NCBI GenBank assembly: GCA_030605305.1
Contig: JAUWIO010000023.1
Span: 1-7,656, forward strand
From: Actinomycetes bacterium
Lineage (GTDB): Bacteria; Actinomycetota; Aquicultoria; CAJVYJ01; JAUVQD01
Direction of reading: 5' to 3'
Length of the DNA stretch: 7,656 nucleotides
Under the pieces are notes generated by a model, which saw nothing but the letters and a program-made list of their open reading frames with translations, searched no databases and had not been told where the DNA came from. A program made the translations under genes and the position numbers. Positions within the stretch are counted from its first letter, which is position 1. Each line of letters starts with the position of its first letter. Of this stretch, positions 1-6,539 are shown piece by piece.

Positions 1-69
1 GGAGCGATGAAGCGGCAAAAAGAGCCGCGGGAATCTCAGGCGACGGCGACCCCTAAGTTAACGCTTTAG
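1..69 (+). other. Possible 3' end of a convergent gene (unresolved)
   Basis: The left edge is open in two plus-strand frames. Frame 1 runs 22 codons from the window edge to TAG at 67-69, and frame 3 runs 17 codons to TAA at 54-56. Either could be the tail of a gene that converges on the cytochrome gene ending at 76. Both tails are short and rich in Lys, Arg, Ala and Asp, with no recognisable motif. A small hairpin (GCGGC 12-16 pairing with GCCGC 24-28, A-rich loop) lies inside. The stretch may equally be non-coding; nothing here proves a gene. Confidence 0.2.
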
Positions 70-75
70 CAGCCT

Positions 76-756
76 TCACCTTCCGGAGTGACAAACTTTG
101 CAGCTCTCGGTCGCATGGCATCCGGTACACTCCTTGAGACTCTTGAGGGTCACTTTGCGGTAGCCGCCAAGGTCCTCAGGGCCGGCAACGGACAGGCCCT
201 TTTCGTGGCAGAACTCGCATTCTTGCTCCTGCTGCTCCTTCTGGTGGCAGGCAAAGCAGTAGTCATGCATCGGTCTCGTTACCCCTAGAGCCTTGGACTC
301 ATGGGCGATATTCATGTGGCACCGGTCGCACCCGATACCCTCATCGGCGATCTCGCGATGGCTTATTCGAATCCCGCCCTTGGAGGTGACAGTCCCCTCA
401 AGGACTCGCTTATGGCACTGACCGCAGGCAGAGAAGCCCGCAGTGGTCAGGGATGGTCGATGTCGGCGCAGGTATGATTTGGTCAGACTGTAATAACGCA
501 TCATGCGTAGCCGGTAAGAGACGCTGCCGAACATACCCGGGTCCCGATGGCATTTCAGGCAGCTGACTTTCTTATGTCCCCCCGCCCTCCAGCTAGTCAC
601 GTATTCGCTCATGTTGTGACAACTGCCGCAGAAAGCCGGTTTGGCGGTCTGGTTGATGGTGAGGCCGAGACCGATGATGAAAGCGATCCCAAAGACTCCG
701 AGCGCCGCCCAAGCCACCCATTTGGCCCGGTCTGGCCTGAACTCCGGCGAAGGCAA
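76..756 (-). CDS. Membrane-anchored octaheme c-type cytochrome, NapC/NrfH-like
   Basis: Predicted 226-aa electron-transfer protein held by one N-terminal membrane helix (about residues 13-35), with the heme domain outside the cytoplasmic membrane. Eight CXXCH sites begin at C43, C66, C111, C143, C167, C180, C210 and C219. The first is CGSCHNM, so a Met sits two residues after the heme His, as in heme I of NapC/NrfH quinol dehydrogenases. It is followed by W56, H61 and the second heme site, the usual family pattern. A basic, aromatic stretch (about 82-100) after heme II could lie along the membrane. Hemes III-IV share the SHRE spacer with the 12-heme neighbour upstream. The start is TTG at 756-754, because TAG lies in frame four codons upstream; no good Shine-Dalgarno is visible and the gap to the upstream stop is 14 bases, so translational coupling is likely. 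By inference it accepts electrons from quinol or from the neighbouring cytochromes. Heme count is certain; partner and acceptor are unknown. Confidence 0.9.
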   Translation of the reverse strand: MPSPEFRPDRAKWVAWAALGVFGIAFIIGLGLTINQTAKPAFCGSCHNMSEYVTSWRAGGHKKVSCLKCHRDPGMFGSVSYRLRMMRYYSLTKSYLRRHRPSLTTAGFSACGQCHKRVLEGTVTSKGGIRISHREIADEGIGCDRCHMNIAHESKALGVTRPMHDYCFACHQKEQQEQECEFCHEKGLSVAGPEDLGGYRKVTLKSLKECTGCHATESCKVCHSGR

Positions 757-770
757 AGACGGCCGCTACA

Positions 771-1727
771 TCAGGTGCCCCTTTCGTCTTTGGCGCGTCG
801 ACGGGCTCGATGTTTCTCGTGACTGTCGTGGCAGGCCAGGCACTCTTTGCGCAGATGACAGTTGTCACAAGCAGACGGTCGTATAACGGTTTTCATATGA
901 CCGGTCAAGTAATCACCGGCATGGGGCATCACCACTCCAGCGTGGCAGTTTGAACAGAAGTCCTTGGCGTGGCAGCGTCGGCACGTGCGACCGTCGGTCA
1001 ATGCGACTTCACCATGGTCTTCAGGCCAACTGTTGCTTGGGTGGGGAAGGTCGATGCCATGGCAATCTCGGCAGAACGGACCCTGATGGCAAATAGGGCA
1101 CTGGTTATTATCGGCCGTGCCGTGCCGATCGGCCCACCCTGTCGTGGGGGCGATGGGCGCCAAGGTCTTGGGGTCATCCGGTTTCTCTTTTGTGACGTCT
1201 CGACGGTGGCAGAGGCGGCATCGTCCAAGCGATTTACTGGCTATATGACACCCGAAGCACCTGTCCATCGAAGCGGTCTGGAGGACCGACTTGCCGGGGG
1301 CCAGGTTGTGTCCTGTTTCTCCATGACATTCGGCGCAGCGCCAACCGGTATCGATCACCTCGCGGTGGCTCATCTTCAGCTCTTTCGACTGGGTGACCCC
1401 GTCGAGAACGACATCGTGGCACGCAAGGCAGGAATCGTTGTCGACCCGGAAGTCGCGGGGCGGGCGCCGGAATATCCATGAGGTCAGGTTGGTCCATCCG
1501 CGAAGGTCTGAGGCAACGGCTCCGGCCACCCCGGGCGAGCGATGGCAGGCTAGACACCCGATATCTTCGTGAGCGGAACCATAGGTGGAGCTGTAGGCTT
1601 GCCGCGGCGTGTGACAAATAGCGCAAGCGGGTGTGTGGTCGGCGGCCATCGGAAAGACCGCGAGGGTCCATAGAGCGTAAAGACCGACCGCAGCTGCGAT
1701 ATAAAGGAGGTATCGGAACCGGTCCAT
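771..1727 (-). CDS. Membrane-anchored dodecaheme c-type cytochrome
   Basis: Predicted 318-aa multiheme cytochrome with one N-terminal signal-anchor helix (about residues 6-27) and no other membrane segment, so the hemes should face the periplasm or cell exterior. Twelve CXXCH sites begin at C35, C58, C100, C131, C157, C170, C210, C219, C249, C258, C287 and C296. Hemes I-VI align with those of the 226-aa neighbour: the CHRSPG after heme II and the SHREV spacer before heme IV match its CHRDPG and SHREI. Heme I is CAICHTP, so the NapC/NrfH-type Met is missing. The last six hemes form three pairs, two of them of the form CxxCH-x4-CxxCHxxxxxPH preceded by W and HG; the CHAGVVMPH of the second pair closely matches CHQGITMPH and CHKGITMPH in the 548-aa cytochrome. 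The tail is strongly basic. ATG at 1727-1725 is the start; upstream there is only a weak GAGCG. It is probably first in an operon with the octaheme gene. Likely an electron wire rather than a catalytic reductase, by inference. Confidence 0.9.
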   Translation of the reverse strand: MDRFRYLLYIAAAVGLYALWTLAVFPMAADHTPACAICHTPRQAYSSTYGSAHEDIGCLACHRSPGVAGAVASDLRGWTNLTSWIFRRPPRDFRVDNDSCLACHDVVLDGVTQSKELKMSHREVIDTGWRCAECHGETGHNLAPGKSVLQTASMDRCFGCHIASKSLGRCRLCHRRDVTKEKPDDPKTLAPIAPTTGWADRHGTADNNQCPICHQGPFCRDCHGIDLPHPSNSWPEDHGEVALTDGRTCRRCHAKDFCSNCHAGVVMPHAGDYLTGHMKTVIRPSACDNCHLRKECLACHDSHEKHRARRRAKDERGT

Positions 1728-1735
1728 AATCGCTC

Positions 1736-1765
1736 ATTATAGCAACGGGCCCAGCGTTTTGCCTA
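1736..1765 (-). promoter_or_regulatory. Putative promoter of the 12-heme/8-heme cytochrome operon
   Basis: On the minus strand a perfect -10 hexamer TATAAT (1741-1736) is preceded by TAGGCA (1765-1760, 4 of 6 to TTGACA) with an 18-base spacer. The -10 ends only 8 bases before the ATG at 1727, so transcription would start at or within one or two bases of the start codon, giving a leaderless mRNA. The -35 overlaps that of the opposing promoter. Assigned by eye only. Confidence 0.45.
1742..1762. promoter_or_regulatory. Imperfect inverted repeat between divergent promoters, possible operator
   Basis: GCAACG (1742-1747) and CGTTTTGC (1755-1762) form an imperfect inverted repeat around a GGGCCC core (1747-1752). 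It lies between the minus-strand -10 and the plus-strand -35, where a bound regulator could affect both cytochrome transcripts. The arms are short and may be chance. Confidence 0.2.
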
Positions 1766-1786
1766 GCAGGTATCGGGTGATATAAT
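1759..1786 (+). promoter_or_regulatory. Putative promoter of the 15-heme cytochrome operon
   Basis: TTGCCT (1759-1764, 4 of 6 to the -35 consensus) and a perfect -10 TATAAT (1781-1786) are separated by 16 bases. Transcription would begin near 1793, just before the GGAG Shine-Dalgarno (1795-1798) that sits 9 bases upstream of the ATG at 1808. ACGG (1793-1796) can pair with CCGT (1801-1804) over part of this ribosome site, but the stem is only 4 bp. The -35 shares five bases with the opposing minus-strand promoter. Confidence 0.5.
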
Positions 1787-1807
1787 TACTTCACGGAGCC
1801 CCGTAAC

Positions 1808-3454
1808 ATGAGACTTTACCAACCTATAATAGAGTTCGTTCAACACTACCGCTCACTCTTTTTGAACCCGGCGGGGAATTCAACAGAGATCGTTATTCTG
1901 ACATCCATGCTGGTGATAGGGGCGATAGTCCTTTGGCTTGCCGTCGGCGCGTTGTCGGGCGGTCTTCGGAGTGCTGTCTGGTCCCTGCGACACACGAGGC
2001 GGCCCTGGTTGACGCTTGGTATTTTCATCGCCGTGACGGTCGGGGTCACAGTCGTCGTATTTGGGGGTGCGTACCAATTGACGAACAGCGAGCTCTTTTG
2101 CGGCCGGCTCTGCCATAGCATGAATCCGCAGTATCAGACCTGGCGGCGGTCAGACCATGCTGATGTCCCGTGTTCAGGCTGCCACGTCGAAAAGACGTTG
2201 GCTAAGGCGCTGACCGGCCGGCTCGATCTAGTGACACACGGGATAGTCCAAGAGGTCTCGGGGGACTACACACGCCCGATAAATAAGAAGGGGCGTCTCG
2301 GCCGAAGTCTGGTCCCTGACGACCGTTGCGAAGCTTGTCATAAGAACGTTAAGAACAAAGATGTCGACCAGTTTAATCTCCGCGTCGAACACAAGGCGCA
2401 TGTGAAAAACGGGATCCGATGCGCCGATTGCCACAATCGCGTCGCCCATCTAGATGCTCAGAAGTACAGTCCTCTGAGAGAAGCTGATGACGATTTCGCT
2501 TATAAAGATAATGCTTCGATGGTCGGGTGCGAGAGGTGTCACAAGCAAGGTGGACGTTATGTCGACGCCGACGGCGATACTTACCAGGGCCCATTCAAGA
2601 GGCTGGACGGGACGGACGTCTCTGTGGATTGCGAGTCCTGCCATCCAAACAACGAGCTGCTTGCGTTCGAGGCCGATGTAAAGCGGCTCAGGGCGCGGCA
2701 CTTCACGAAGCCCTCGTGGACCAAAGGCGTGATACATGGGGAGACGGCCCGCGAGGTCGATTTTGAGCCTTGTAAGGTCTGCCATGATCCGGCCAAGCGC
2801 TGCACTGTCTGTCATCAAGGGATCACTATGCCCCATAAGACAACCTGGATCAGTCCGACCGAGCATGGGGCAAAAGCGAAGCAGGTCGGCTCAGAGCTCT
2901 GCAAGACGTGCCACACGGTCGGCACCGTGCCGCGGTGTTCCGCCAATGGCCATCACCACGAACCTTTTGTCGAGGAGTACGAGTTCGATATGGAACAGGT
3001 CGAATGGAAGAGCGGCAAGAAGCGCCACGGGGTCGTCGCCAAGGCGACCGGGGGCACACCTTGTTATCAGTGCCATGATCGCAACACCTGGTGTTCCACC
3101 CAGTGTCATAAGGGGATTACTATGCCGCACGACACCAACTGGAGAAACGTGCATTTCACTTATGTCACGCTTGGGCCCGGTACTGGTTGGCGGCGCGACC
3201 GCTGGGAGCGCGAGTCGGCCCCTTGTGTCATGTGTCATGTAACCGAGAGTGCGCCGACCAAGAATTATTGCAATGAGTGCCACCATAAGCAATTTGGCAA
3301 ACTTGGGGAGGTCGCGTTGATGTTCCTTATGAAACGTCAATTCGGCGTGACGGCAGCTCTCAATAAGGGGATCAAGCTTCCCTGCGGCGATTGTCACATT
3401 CATGAAGGGCTTAATTTCTGCCGCGACTGTCACGACCGAATGGCAGTGGACTGA
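1808..3454 (+). CDS. Large NapC/NirT-like multiheme c-type cytochrome with two CX3CH heme sites
   Basis: Predicted 548-aa cytochrome. Two N-terminal membrane helices (about residues 27-50 and 67-90) are joined by a basic loop (R54-R65) that should be cytoplasmic, placing all hemes outside. Thirteen CXXCH sites begin at C122, C174, C205, C241, C275, C322, C332, C365, C419, C473, C488, C526 and C538. Two more are CX3CH: C98-H103, followed by M105 at the NapC/NrfH heme I position, and C429-H434. A further site, C377-SAN-G381-H382, has the CX3CH layout but Gly for the second Cys. The first six sites match the core of the two minus-strand cytochromes; from about 304 the protein is built of W/HG plus heme-pair modules, two ending CHxGITMPH. 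The two-helix, Asn-Pro-containing N-terminus recalls NapC/NirT-type inner-membrane quinol oxidases such as Geobacter ImcH, but this protein has about twice as many hemes. The ATG at 1808 has GGAG 9 bases upstream. Likely role, by inference: quinol oxidation and long-range electron transfer. No substrate-reducing heme (e.g. CXXCK) is seen. Confidence 0.9.
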   Translation: MRLYQPIIEFVQHYRSLFLNPAGNSTEIVILTSMLVIGAIVLWLAVGALSGGLRSAVWSLRHTRRPWLTLGIFIAVTVGVTVVVFGGAYQLTNSELFCGRLCHSMNPQYQTWRRSDHADVPCSGCHVEKTLAKALTGRLDLVTHGIVQEVSGDYTRPINKKGRLGRSLVPDDRCEACHKNVKNKDVDQFNLRVEHKAHVKNGIRCADCHNRVAHLDAQKYSPLREADDDFAYKDNASMVGCERCHKQGGRYVDADGDTYQGPFKRLDGTDVSVDCESCHPNNELLAFEADVKRLRARHFTKPSWTKGVIHGETAREVDFEPCKVCHDPAKRCTVCHQGITMPHKTTWISPTEHGAKAKQVGSELCKTCHTVGTVPRCSANGHHHEPFVEEYEFDMEQVEWKSGKKRHGVVAKATGGTPCYQCHDRNTWCSTQCHKGITMPHDTNWRNVHFTYVTLGPGTGWRRDRWERESAPCVMCHVTESAPTKNYCNECHHKQFGKLGEVALMFLMKRQFGVTAALNKGIKLPCGDCHIHEGLNFCRDCHDRMAVD

Positions 3455-5317
3455 TTGGGGCGCTCGACCGCCGATGACCGCCCCAATTACCTGGCGATAT
3501 TAATACTGGCGGCCGCCGTGCCGCTATTTTTTTGGCCCGGGCTTTTCGGGGTCTTTTCGTTAGCAAAAGCAAGCTTGTTCCAGCTTATCTTGGCGGTCAT
3601 GCTTGTCTACGCCGGCGTAACGGGGGTCGGCTTGGGCCGCGGTCGCCGGCAGCCGGTAGATCTGCTGTTCATCGGTCTGGCCGTGTTGACCATGCTGTCC
3701 ACTCTACTCTCTGAGGACCGCGTGACAGCGGTCTTCGGCCGGTACGGCCGCTATGAGGGATTGATCACGTACGCCGGCTTCTTTACTGTCTTCTATCTGG
3801 TCGCCGGCATCGAATGGTCGGCTGACCGCTTGCGCCGCCTCTTTGTAGTGGTCGCTGTCGTTGGCACGCTGGCCGCCGTCTACGGCCTGCTTCAGGCGGC
3901 CGGTATCGACCCGCTCCTGTGGAGCGAGGTCCGTTTTGAAGCCAGACGGGCCTTCTCCACCTTTGGGAACCCCATCATCTTCGCTTCATACCTGACCCTG
4001 GTCTTGCCGATCGCCTTCGTCTTGATCGGGGAGGACGATCGCCGGATGAAGGTTTTGGGCCTGATCGCTACGGCGTTGATCGCGTTGGCGCTTTTGGCTA
4101 CGGTGACTCGTGCCGGCTGGGTGGCCGGGTTTGCCGGTATCGCTGTTCTTCTCTTACTTCAGGGTCGCCGCCGGATCCTGGCCGTCTTGATCGTCGGAAC
4201 CATAGCCGCTCTACTTTTGACCGCGACCGTCTTGCCGCGGATATCTCCCGGGAACGAGTTGTCCAGGGCCGTGCTCTCGCGCCGGGGCAGTATCGATGAA
4301 CGAATCGAGACTTGGGGTATCGCCTTCCAGCTAATTGCTGAGAGACCGCTGTTCGGGCATGGTCCGGACAACTTCCGGTCGGCCTTTTCTCGACACGACA
4401 CGCCCAGCCGCGCGGTCCTGGTCCAGGGCGGCAAGCTGGTCGATAATGCGCACAACCATCCTCTTCAGTTGGCGGCATCGCTGGGCGTGCCGGCATTGTT
4501 CGCCTTCTATGCGCTGGTCGCGCTGGTCCTGGCCGGCTCCCTGACCAGAGAGCAAAAGTCCACTGAATCCAGGTATATTAAGGGCCTGGTAGCCGCCATC
4601 ATCGCTTATCTGATCGGTCTACTTTTCACCGTTGACAATCTCGGCTCCGGCCTGGTGTTTTGGATATTCCTCGGTGTTTTGGGCAGCTCGAGTGTTGTGA
4701 TCGCCCAGCGGGCCCGTTCCAGGGGCGCGGTCCCCTATGCGATCGGCCCTGCGATGGTCTTCGCTGTCGTGCTGGTAGTGCTCGCCTTGACGCGCGCGGG
4801 AGCCGACTCTCTTTACTTGAAAGCCAAGAACGCCAATCAGGCCGGGCGCAATCCTGAGGCCATGGAGCTCTTCGAGCGCGCCGTACAGCTCAACCCGACC
4901 GAAAGCACCTACTGGGAAGATTACGGTCTGCTGCAATTAAATAAAGCGCTGGCGACCGGCTCGACCGACGATTTCGCCGAAGCTGATCGCATCTTCGATG
5001 CCTTGGTGGAGATAGCCCCGGGCTCGACAGATTCATGGATGCTAAGAGGACAGGGTCGACTCTTCGCGGGGCGACATGGCGATCCGCTGCTCTTCTCCAA
5101 GGCGCGATTGGACTTGGAGCGCTCCTTGGTTCTGTGGCCCCAAAACGCTGCGGCTCTCTATCTGCTCGGTGAGGCCCATCTATCGCTCGACGAACCTGAT
5201 GCCGCGGTGGTTTGGCTTGAGCGGGCCGTCGGTATAAAATCTGAGTTCCCGGAAGCGAGACAGGCCCTCATGGAGGCGCGGTCTGTTGTCGGGACAGAGC
5301 CGGCTACTCCCGAATAG
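3455..5317 (+). CDS. O-antigen ligase (Wzy_C/WaaL/PglL-type) membrane protein with C-terminal TPR domain
   Basis: Predicted 620-aa polytopic membrane protein with about 13 hydrophobic helices between residues 11 and 447, then a soluble helical tail. Family signs are F94-GRYGRYEG-L103, TRAGW (R219), a long external loop (about 262-340) with F300-GHGPDNF-R308, and H333-NHPLQ. These match the conserved Arg and His regions of O-antigen ligases and polymerases, which join a lipid-linked glycan to lipid A, another glycan or a protein. Residues 451-605 contain TPR-like helix pairs (e.g. G464-P481 and A567-G593), usual in the longer bacterial and Gram-positive members. The start is the TTG at 3455-3457, directly after the TGA of the cytochrome gene (TGATTG); only a weak GTGGA lies upstream, so coupled translation is plausible. 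The substrate cannot be told: cell-wall glycopolymer, S-layer, pilin or exported cytochrome are all possible. No other glycan gene is in the window. Confidence 0.85.
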   Translation: MGRSTADDRPNYLAILILAAAVPLFFWPGLFGVFSLAKASLFQLILAVMLVYAGVTGVGLGRGRRQPVDLLFIGLAVLTMLSTLLSEDRVTAVFGRYGRYEGLITYAGFFTVFYLVAGIEWSADRLRRLFVVVAVVGTLAAVYGLLQAAGIDPLLWSEVRFEARRAFSTFGNPIIFASYLTLVLPIAFVLIGEDDRRMKVLGLIATALIALALLATVTRAGWVAGFAGIAVLLLLQGRRRILAVLIVGTIAALLLTATVLPRISPGNELSRAVLSRRGSIDERIETWGIAFQLIAERPLFGHGPDNFRSAFSRHDTPSRAVLVQGGKLVDNAHNHPLQLAASLGVPALFAFYALVALVLAGSLTREQKSTESRYIKGLVAAIIAYLIGLLFTVDNLGSGLVFWIFLGVLGSSSVVIAQRARSRGAVPYAIGPAMVFAVVLVVLALTRAGADSLYLKAKNANQAGRNPEAMELFERAVQLNPTESTYWEDYGLLQLNKALATGSTDDFAEADRIFDALVEIAPGSTDSWMLRGQGRLFAGRHGDPLLFSKARLDLERSLVLWPQNAAALYLLGEAHLSLDEPDAAVVWLERAVGIKSEFPEARQALMEARSVVGTEPATPE

Positions 5318-5337
5318 TTACATGATTGAGGTTATCA

Positions 5338-6408
5338 TTGAGTTGGGTTAGAGAGTCACTTGAAGGCATTGAGCCGTATAGCCCCGGGAAGCGCGCTTCA
5401 GAGGTCAAGCGGGAGCTGGGGCTGGATTCGGTCGTCAAGCTCTCTTCAAACGAGTCGCCGTACCCACCGGTGTCAGCGGCGCTCGAAGCCATCGCCGGGG
5501 CCGCCGGCACGCTCACCCGTTACCCTGCTGGGGCGGCGGCCCTACTAAAAGACAAACTCCGCGGTCTGCTCGGAATACCACCCGCGGCCATAATGGTGGG
5601 CAATGGCTCCAATGAGCTCTTGCGCCTACTGGCTGATGTGGTCCTGGAGCCGGGAGACGAGGTGATCGCCGCGGCCCCGTCGTTCATCGTTTATCCGATG
5701 GTCGCTCGGCTAAGGGGCGCGACCATGGTCGAGGTCCCGCTCCTCGGACAGGCGCATGATCTGGAGGCCATGGTCGAGGCAGTCAACGAGCGCACCAGGC
5801 TCATATTTGTCTGTAATCCCAATAATCCGACCGGCACCATTGTCTCCGGCGCGGCCGTCCGCGCCTTCCTGGCGGCTGTCCCTGAAGATATCGTCGTCTG
5901 CTTCGATGAGGCTTATCATGAATACGTGACCGACCCGGATTACCGGACGGCGCTGGAGTTTCGCGACGAACACCCGAATATCGTCGTCCTGAGGACTTTT
6001 TCAAAGATATATGGGTTGGCCGGTTTGAGGATAGGCTACGGTGTCGCCGCCCCAGTGATAGTGGAGACGATCGACAAAGTCCGCGAGCCGTTCAATGTTA
6101 ATACAGTGGCCCAGGTCGCCGCCTACTATAGCCTGGAAGCCCAAGAAGAGATATCCGCTCGTGCTCGCGAGAATGCGCTCGAGCGCGATTTCGTCGAGGG
6201 AGAGCTGGATGTTTTGGGCTTCGGGCGGGCCGAGTCCCAGACCAATTTCGTCTATTTCGATTGCGGGGGGCCGGCTATGGAGGCGTTCGAGCGCCTCCAA
6301 CGCCAGGGCGTGATCGTCCGCGCCTTCGGCCGGAGCCGGTTCATCCGCGCTACTCTGGGTACGCGCTCGGAAAATGAGCGTTTGATCGCCGCGCTTGGCA
6401 ACCTGTAG
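5338..6408 (+). CDS. hisC: Histidinol-phosphate / aromatic aminotransferase (HisC family, PLP-dependent)
   Basis: A 356-aa fold-type I, PLP-dependent aminotransferase. In histidine synthesis HisC converts imidazole-acetol phosphate and glutamate to histidinol phosphate and 2-oxoglutarate; family members also transaminate prephenate, phenylpyruvate or hydroxyphenylpyruvate. Visible motifs are SSNESPYPP near the N-terminus, GNGSNELL, N160-PNNPT-G166, FDEAYHEY (D190 to the PLP ring nitrogen, Y193 to its hydroxyl), TFSKIYGLAGLRIGY with the Schiff-base Lys K223 and phosphate-binding R231, and a C-terminal FIRATLGT Arg for the substrate carboxylate. I chose TTG at 5338, preceded by GAGG at a 6-base spacing, over the TTG at 5326, which has no ribosome site; the product then begins SWVRESLEG as HisC usually does. 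It lies 20 bases after the ligase stop and upstream of aroF and tyrA, so an aromatic amino acid role is at least as likely as histidine synthesis. Cytoplasmic. Confidence 0.9.
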   Translation: MSWVRESLEGIEPYSPGKRASEVKRELGLDSVVKLSSNESPYPPVSAALEAIAGAAGTLTRYPAGAAALLKDKLRGLLGIPPAAIMVGNGSNELLRLLADVVLEPGDEVIAAAPSFIVYPMVARLRGATMVEVPLLGQAHDLEAMVEAVNERTRLIFVCNPNNPTGTIVSGAAVRAFLAAVPEDIVVCFDEAYHEYVTDPDYRTALEFRDEHPNIVVLRTFSKIYGLAGLRIGYGVAAPVIVETIDKVREPFNVNTVAQVAAYYSLEAQEEISARARENALERDFVEGELDVLGFGRAESQTNFVYFDCGGPAMEAFERLQRQGVIVRAFGRSRFIRATLGTRSENERLIAALGNL

Positions 6409-6473
6409 GGCCGCCCGACCCAAAGCTCTGTCTGCGGTGTTCTGGCAAATTGAGGCCGCGCCTGCTAATTTAG

Positions 6474-6539
6474 ATGGCGTTCATTAGACTTGAAGCCCGC
6501 CGGTCGACGGGTCGTTTTTGGGTAAATCGGGAGTTGTGA
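6474..6539 (+). other. Possible short leader ORF upstream of aroF (speculative)
   Basis: A 21-codon ORF (ATG 6474, TGA 6537-6539) lies in the gap before aroF. It contains an adjacent Phe-Trp pair (codons 15-16) and an earlier Phe, the sort of residues expected in an aromatic-amino-acid attenuation leader. However, no Shine-Dalgarno precedes it, the aromatic codons are few, and the T-rich run lies inside the ORF rather than after it. It may well be chance. Confidence 0.15.
6496..6519 (+). terminator. Weak hairpin followed by T5 between hisC and aroF
   Basis: CCCG (6496-6499) pairs with CGGG (6508-6511) around an 8-base loop, and TTTTT follows at 6515-6519. The position suits either a terminator ending the cytochrome-ligase-hisC transcript or an attenuator for aroF. 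The stem is only 4 bp, so efficiency would be low and the call is tentative. Confidence 0.25.

Noticed and set aside
12..28. Hairpin GCGGC-AAAAAGA-GCCGC considered as a terminator for the minus-strand cytochrome operon
   Set aside because: On the minus strand the T-run lies in the loop and no T-run follows the stem, so it does not look like an intrinsic terminator.
88..288. Plus-strand 66-aa ORF with a Leu-rich stretch resembling a membrane helix
   Set aside because: It is antisense to the 8-heme cytochrome; the Leu run is the complement of Gln/Glu codons around residues 172-180 of that protein.
969..1481. Plus-strand 170-aa ORF antisense to the 12-heme cytochrome
   Set aside because: No recognisable domain, and it overlaps a gene with twelve in-frame heme motifs on the other strand.
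2891..3433. Minus-strand 180-aa ORF antisense to the 15-heme cytochrome, and the similar one at 2450-2866
   Set aside because: Both are reading shadows of the heme-rich plus-strand gene with no own motifs or ribosome sites.
1808..3454. A known catalytic multiheme reductase (NrfA, octaheme tetrathionate/nitrite reductase or hydroxylamine oxidoreductase)
   Set aside because: No CXXCK site and no active-site motif of those enzymes was found; the NapC-like N-terminus and repeated heme pairs fit electron transfer better.
5326..5337. TTG 5326 as the hisC start
   Set aside because: No ribosome site upstream, whereas GAGG lies 6 bases before TTG 5338.
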